From Streptacidiphilus jeojiense (lineage in GTDB: Bacteria; Actinomycetota; Actinomycetes; Streptomycetales; Streptomycetaceae): DNA of 64,000 bases. The notes below the pieces were generated by a model. That model was not told the DNA's origin. It was given only the letters and a program-made list of their open reading frames with translations, and made no database searches. Each line of letters begins with the position of its first letter. Positions within the stretch are counted from its first letter, which is position 1. Made by a program: the position numbers and the translations under genes. Positions 62,217-64,000 of this stretch are shown piece by piece. The stretch covers positions 1 to 64,000 of the forward strand of contig NZ_JOEH01000004.1 in assembly GCF_000719095.1 (NCBI RefSeq), read 5' to 3'.

Positions 62217-62855
62217 GTGCCCTCGCGCATCCTTCTGGTCCGACACGGCGAGACCGAGTGGTCCGCCGGCGGTCGGCACACCGGGCGGACCGACATCCCG
62301 CTCACCGAGGAGGGTCGCGAGATGGCCCGCCGCCTCGGCGACCGGCTGAAGCGCGAGCCCTGGGGCGGCCTCCCGGCTGCCGAGATCCGCACCAGCCCGC
62401 TCCGGCGCGCCCGGGAGACCTGTGAGCTGGCCGGCTTCGGCGACCGCGCCCTGGACACCCCCGACCTGCTGGAGTGGGACTACGGGCGGTACGAGGGCAT
62501 GACCGGACCCGCGATCCGGGCCGAGGACCACCCGGGCTGGCTGATCTGGCGCGACGGCGTCCCGGACGGGGAGACGCTGGAGCAGGTCGCGGCCCGCGCC
62601 GACGCCTTCATCGCCTGGACCGCCGAGCACGGCGGCGTGCCCGACCCCGACACCACGGTGATGCACAGCGCCGACAACGACGTGCTGGTCTTCGCGCACG
62701 GCCATTTCCTGCGCATCCTCGCCGCCCGCTGGCTGGGCCTCCCGGCCACCCACGGCCAGCGGCTCAAGCTGGGGCCGGCCACCCTCTCCATCCTCACCTG
62801 GGAGTACGGCGCCAGAGCCGTCGAGCTCTGGAACGACGGCTCGCACCTGCACTGA
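62217..62855 (+). CDS. Histidine phosphatase family protein (phosphoglycerate mutase-like)
   Basis: 212 residues. Catalytic RHG in [11 protein letters not shown] (His near 10), phosphate pocket [15 protein letters not shown], the acid in [12 protein letters not shown], and second His in [20 protein letters not shown]. It belongs to the branch-2-like small phosphatases common in actinomycetes and is probably a broad phosphatase, not a glycolytic mutase. GTG start with AAGGGAG six bases upstream; a longer open frame overlaps the TetR gene and has no match. Confidence 0.93.
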   Translation: MPSRILLVRHGETEWSAGGRHTGRTDIPLTEEGREMARRLGDRLKREPWGGLPAAEIRTSPLRRARETCELAGFGDRALDTPDLLEWDYGRYEGMTGPAIRAEDHPGWLIWRDGVPDGETLEQVAARADAFIAWTAEHGGVPDPDTTVMHSADNDVLVFAHGHFLRILAARWLGLPATHGQRLKLGPATLSILTWEYGARAVELWNDGSHLH

Positions 62856-62919
62856 GCCGACGCACCGGCGAACCGTAGCACCGGCAACCAGCAGCAGCCG
62901 AACGGTGAGTGACGTCCCG

Positions 62920-64000
62920 TCAGCTCGCCATGGAGACGTCGTAGCGGCTGATGAACTCCGCCACCTCCGGTACCGCCCGGTGCGGCCGCAGCCGGGACGC
63001 CGTGTCGGCGACCATGGACCTGATCCGGGTGGAGTGCACCTCGCCCAACAGGGCCACCACCTGGCCGCCGCTGGTCGCGGCGGCGGCCAGCTCGCCCCGT
63101 CCCAGCTGGTCGTGCGCCAACTCGGCGGTGTAGAGCGCCCTGTTGCGGACGAAGTGGGGCTGCTGGAGCTCTATGGCGCTGCGGGCGCAGCCCTCGGCCT
63201 GTTCCCACTCGCCCAGCGCCGACCAGCACTGCGCCTCCAGGCCGGCCAGTTCGGCCTCGCCGTAGAAGGACATCCACTCGGGATCCGCCTCGGCCGGGCC
63301 GGCGGCGTACAGCCGCTGGGCCTGCTGCAGCGAGCGCACACAGGCGCCCCGGTCCTGGAGCTGGGCCCAGGCCCCGGCCTCCCGCATGGCCAGCAGTGAG
63401 CAGAGCCGCTGGGAGCCGAGCTTCAGGGCCACCTGGTGGGCGGCCTGGGCGGCCCGGACCGCCTCGCGGGGGCGGCCGGCGTCCCGGGCCAGGAAGGCGC
63501 TGTTGCAGAACGCATGCGCCTCCAGCGCCGGGTCGTCGGCCATCCGCGCGGTGGCCAGGGCCTCGGCGTAGAAGGAACGGGCATCGGCGAGCCGCCCCGA
63601 GTCATGGGCGAGCCAGCCGACCGAGATCGCCAGCTCCCCGGCGCCGGACTGCAGCCGCTGCTCCACCCCCCGGCCGTAGGAGCCGCAGTTGAGCAGTTGG
63701 TAGGCGGTCCGCAGGACCCGTCCGGCGCGGTCGAAGAGTGCGTCCCCGCCCTGGACGTCGTCGAGCAGCCGGATCTCCCTGACGGCCGCCTCGACCCGGC
63801 GGGCGTCGGCCGCGCCGACCTTGCGGCCCGGGGCCACGGTCCCCGGGGCTGCGGCAGCCGCCGGTAAGGGTTGGTCCAGGCCCAGCACCGCGGCCATGGT
63901 GACCGGGGCGCCGGACAGGAACGTGCGTCGGTGCACGTCGTCGTTCTCCTCGTGGTTCTGGTCCGTGGTCTCCCGCATGCCGCCTGCGCGCCGGGCTTCG
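62920..64000 (-). CDS. TPR-containing regulator-like protein, 5' end outside the window
   Basis: At least 352 residues from an internal ATG at 63978, but the frame stays open to the window edge. DDVHRRTFLSGAPVTMAAVLGLD, which in Streptomyces usually follows an N-terminal Cro/C1 helix-turn-helix, is near the start of what is visible. So the real start is probably beyond base 64000. Six or seven TPR-like helices follow (ARSFYAEALATARMADDPALEAHAFCNSAFLARDAGRPREAVRAAQAA and others). Proteins of this kind are pleiotropic regulators. The terminal motif VAEFISRYDVSMAS is common in the family. Confidence 0.82.
   Translation of the reverse strand, partial: EARRAGGMRETTDQNHEENDDVHRRTFLSGAPVTMAAVLGLDQPLPAAAAAPGTVAPGRKVGAADARRVEAAVREIRLLDDVQGGDALFDRAGRVLRTAYQLLNCGSYGRGVEQRLQSGAGELAISVGWLAHDSGRLADARSFYAEALATARMADDPALEAHAFCNSAFLARDAGRPREAVRAAQAAHQVALKLGSQRLCSLLAMREAGAWAQLQDRGACVRSLQQAQRLYAAGPAEADPEWMSFYGEAELAGLEAQCWSALGEWEQAEGCARSAIELQQPHFVRNRALYTAELAHDQLGRGELAAAATSGGQVVALLGEVHSTRIRSMVADTASRLRPHRAVPEVAEFISRYDVSMAS

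Overview
The window is very GC-rich actinomycete DNA. It has frequent GTG starts, many 4-bp ATGA/GTGA stop-start overlaps, two SARP/NB-ARC/TPR regulators of AfsR type, an F420-type oxidoreductase, a class F sortase and two cyclophilin-era housekeeping neighbourhoods. This fits Streptomycetaceae (Streptomyces, Kitasatospora or Streptacidiphilus); the genus cannot be settled from the sequence. No insertion sequence, transposase, phage gene, CRISPR array or rRNA was seen. The first 49 bases are an Illumina/Nextera i7 adapter, so position 1 is the artificial edge of a contig.

Layout. 1-9.4 kb: truncated Ser/Thr kinase, haloalkane dehalogenase coupled to an ECF sigma factor, stand-alone AlaRS catalytic core, a large SARP regulator, and a broken Rpf-like secreted protein. 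9.4-20.6 kb: SNF2 helicase, membrane coiled-coil protein, proS, methyltransferase, then a two-component system followed by its probable target, a MacB/FtsX-type ABC transporter; the two share a near-palindromic promoter element. 20.6-30 kb: ParA/ParB pair with a perfect palindrome behind parB, cyclophilin, a GAF regulator with an aldehyde dehydrogenase and DUF779 protein, LLM oxidoreductase, GNAT and OsmC proteins. 30-40.8 kb: GGDEF-EAL protein, a drug-efflux ABC operon with its own two-component system, CrtI-like oxidoreductase, RIO kinase, ECF41-like sigma factor and an OYE-like reductase.

40.8-50.4 kb lies between two identical tRNA-Lys(CUU) genes and holds chorismate mutase, a lipoprotein, a DUF1232 protein, a large secreted DUF3616/Ig protein, a DPPR-synthase-like UbiA prenyltransferase, a CE7 esterase and a class F sortase. 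50.5-54.6 kb is a compact regulatory unit: a 1005-residue SARP protein is flanked by two promoters carrying the same direct repeat (GTTGAAC-N4-GTTGATC, 9 nt before a -10). One promoter drives a truncated Acs-like protein and the other a 55-residue acidic protein, an arrangement like AfsR-AfsS.

54.7-64 kb: a prim-pol-like protein, then a tightly coupled three-gene operon (58990-60291, 57404-58993, 56015-57400) encoding a RecB/Cas4-like nuclease with a predicted Fe-S cluster, an unrecognised 529-residue protein and a Upf1/Dna2-like SF1 helicase. Together they look like a split Dna2-type machine and are the best candidate here for an undescribed DNA-processing or defence system. The window ends with a PAP2 phosphatase, a TetR regulator with a clear operator, a histidine phosphatase and a TPR protein cut by the window edge.
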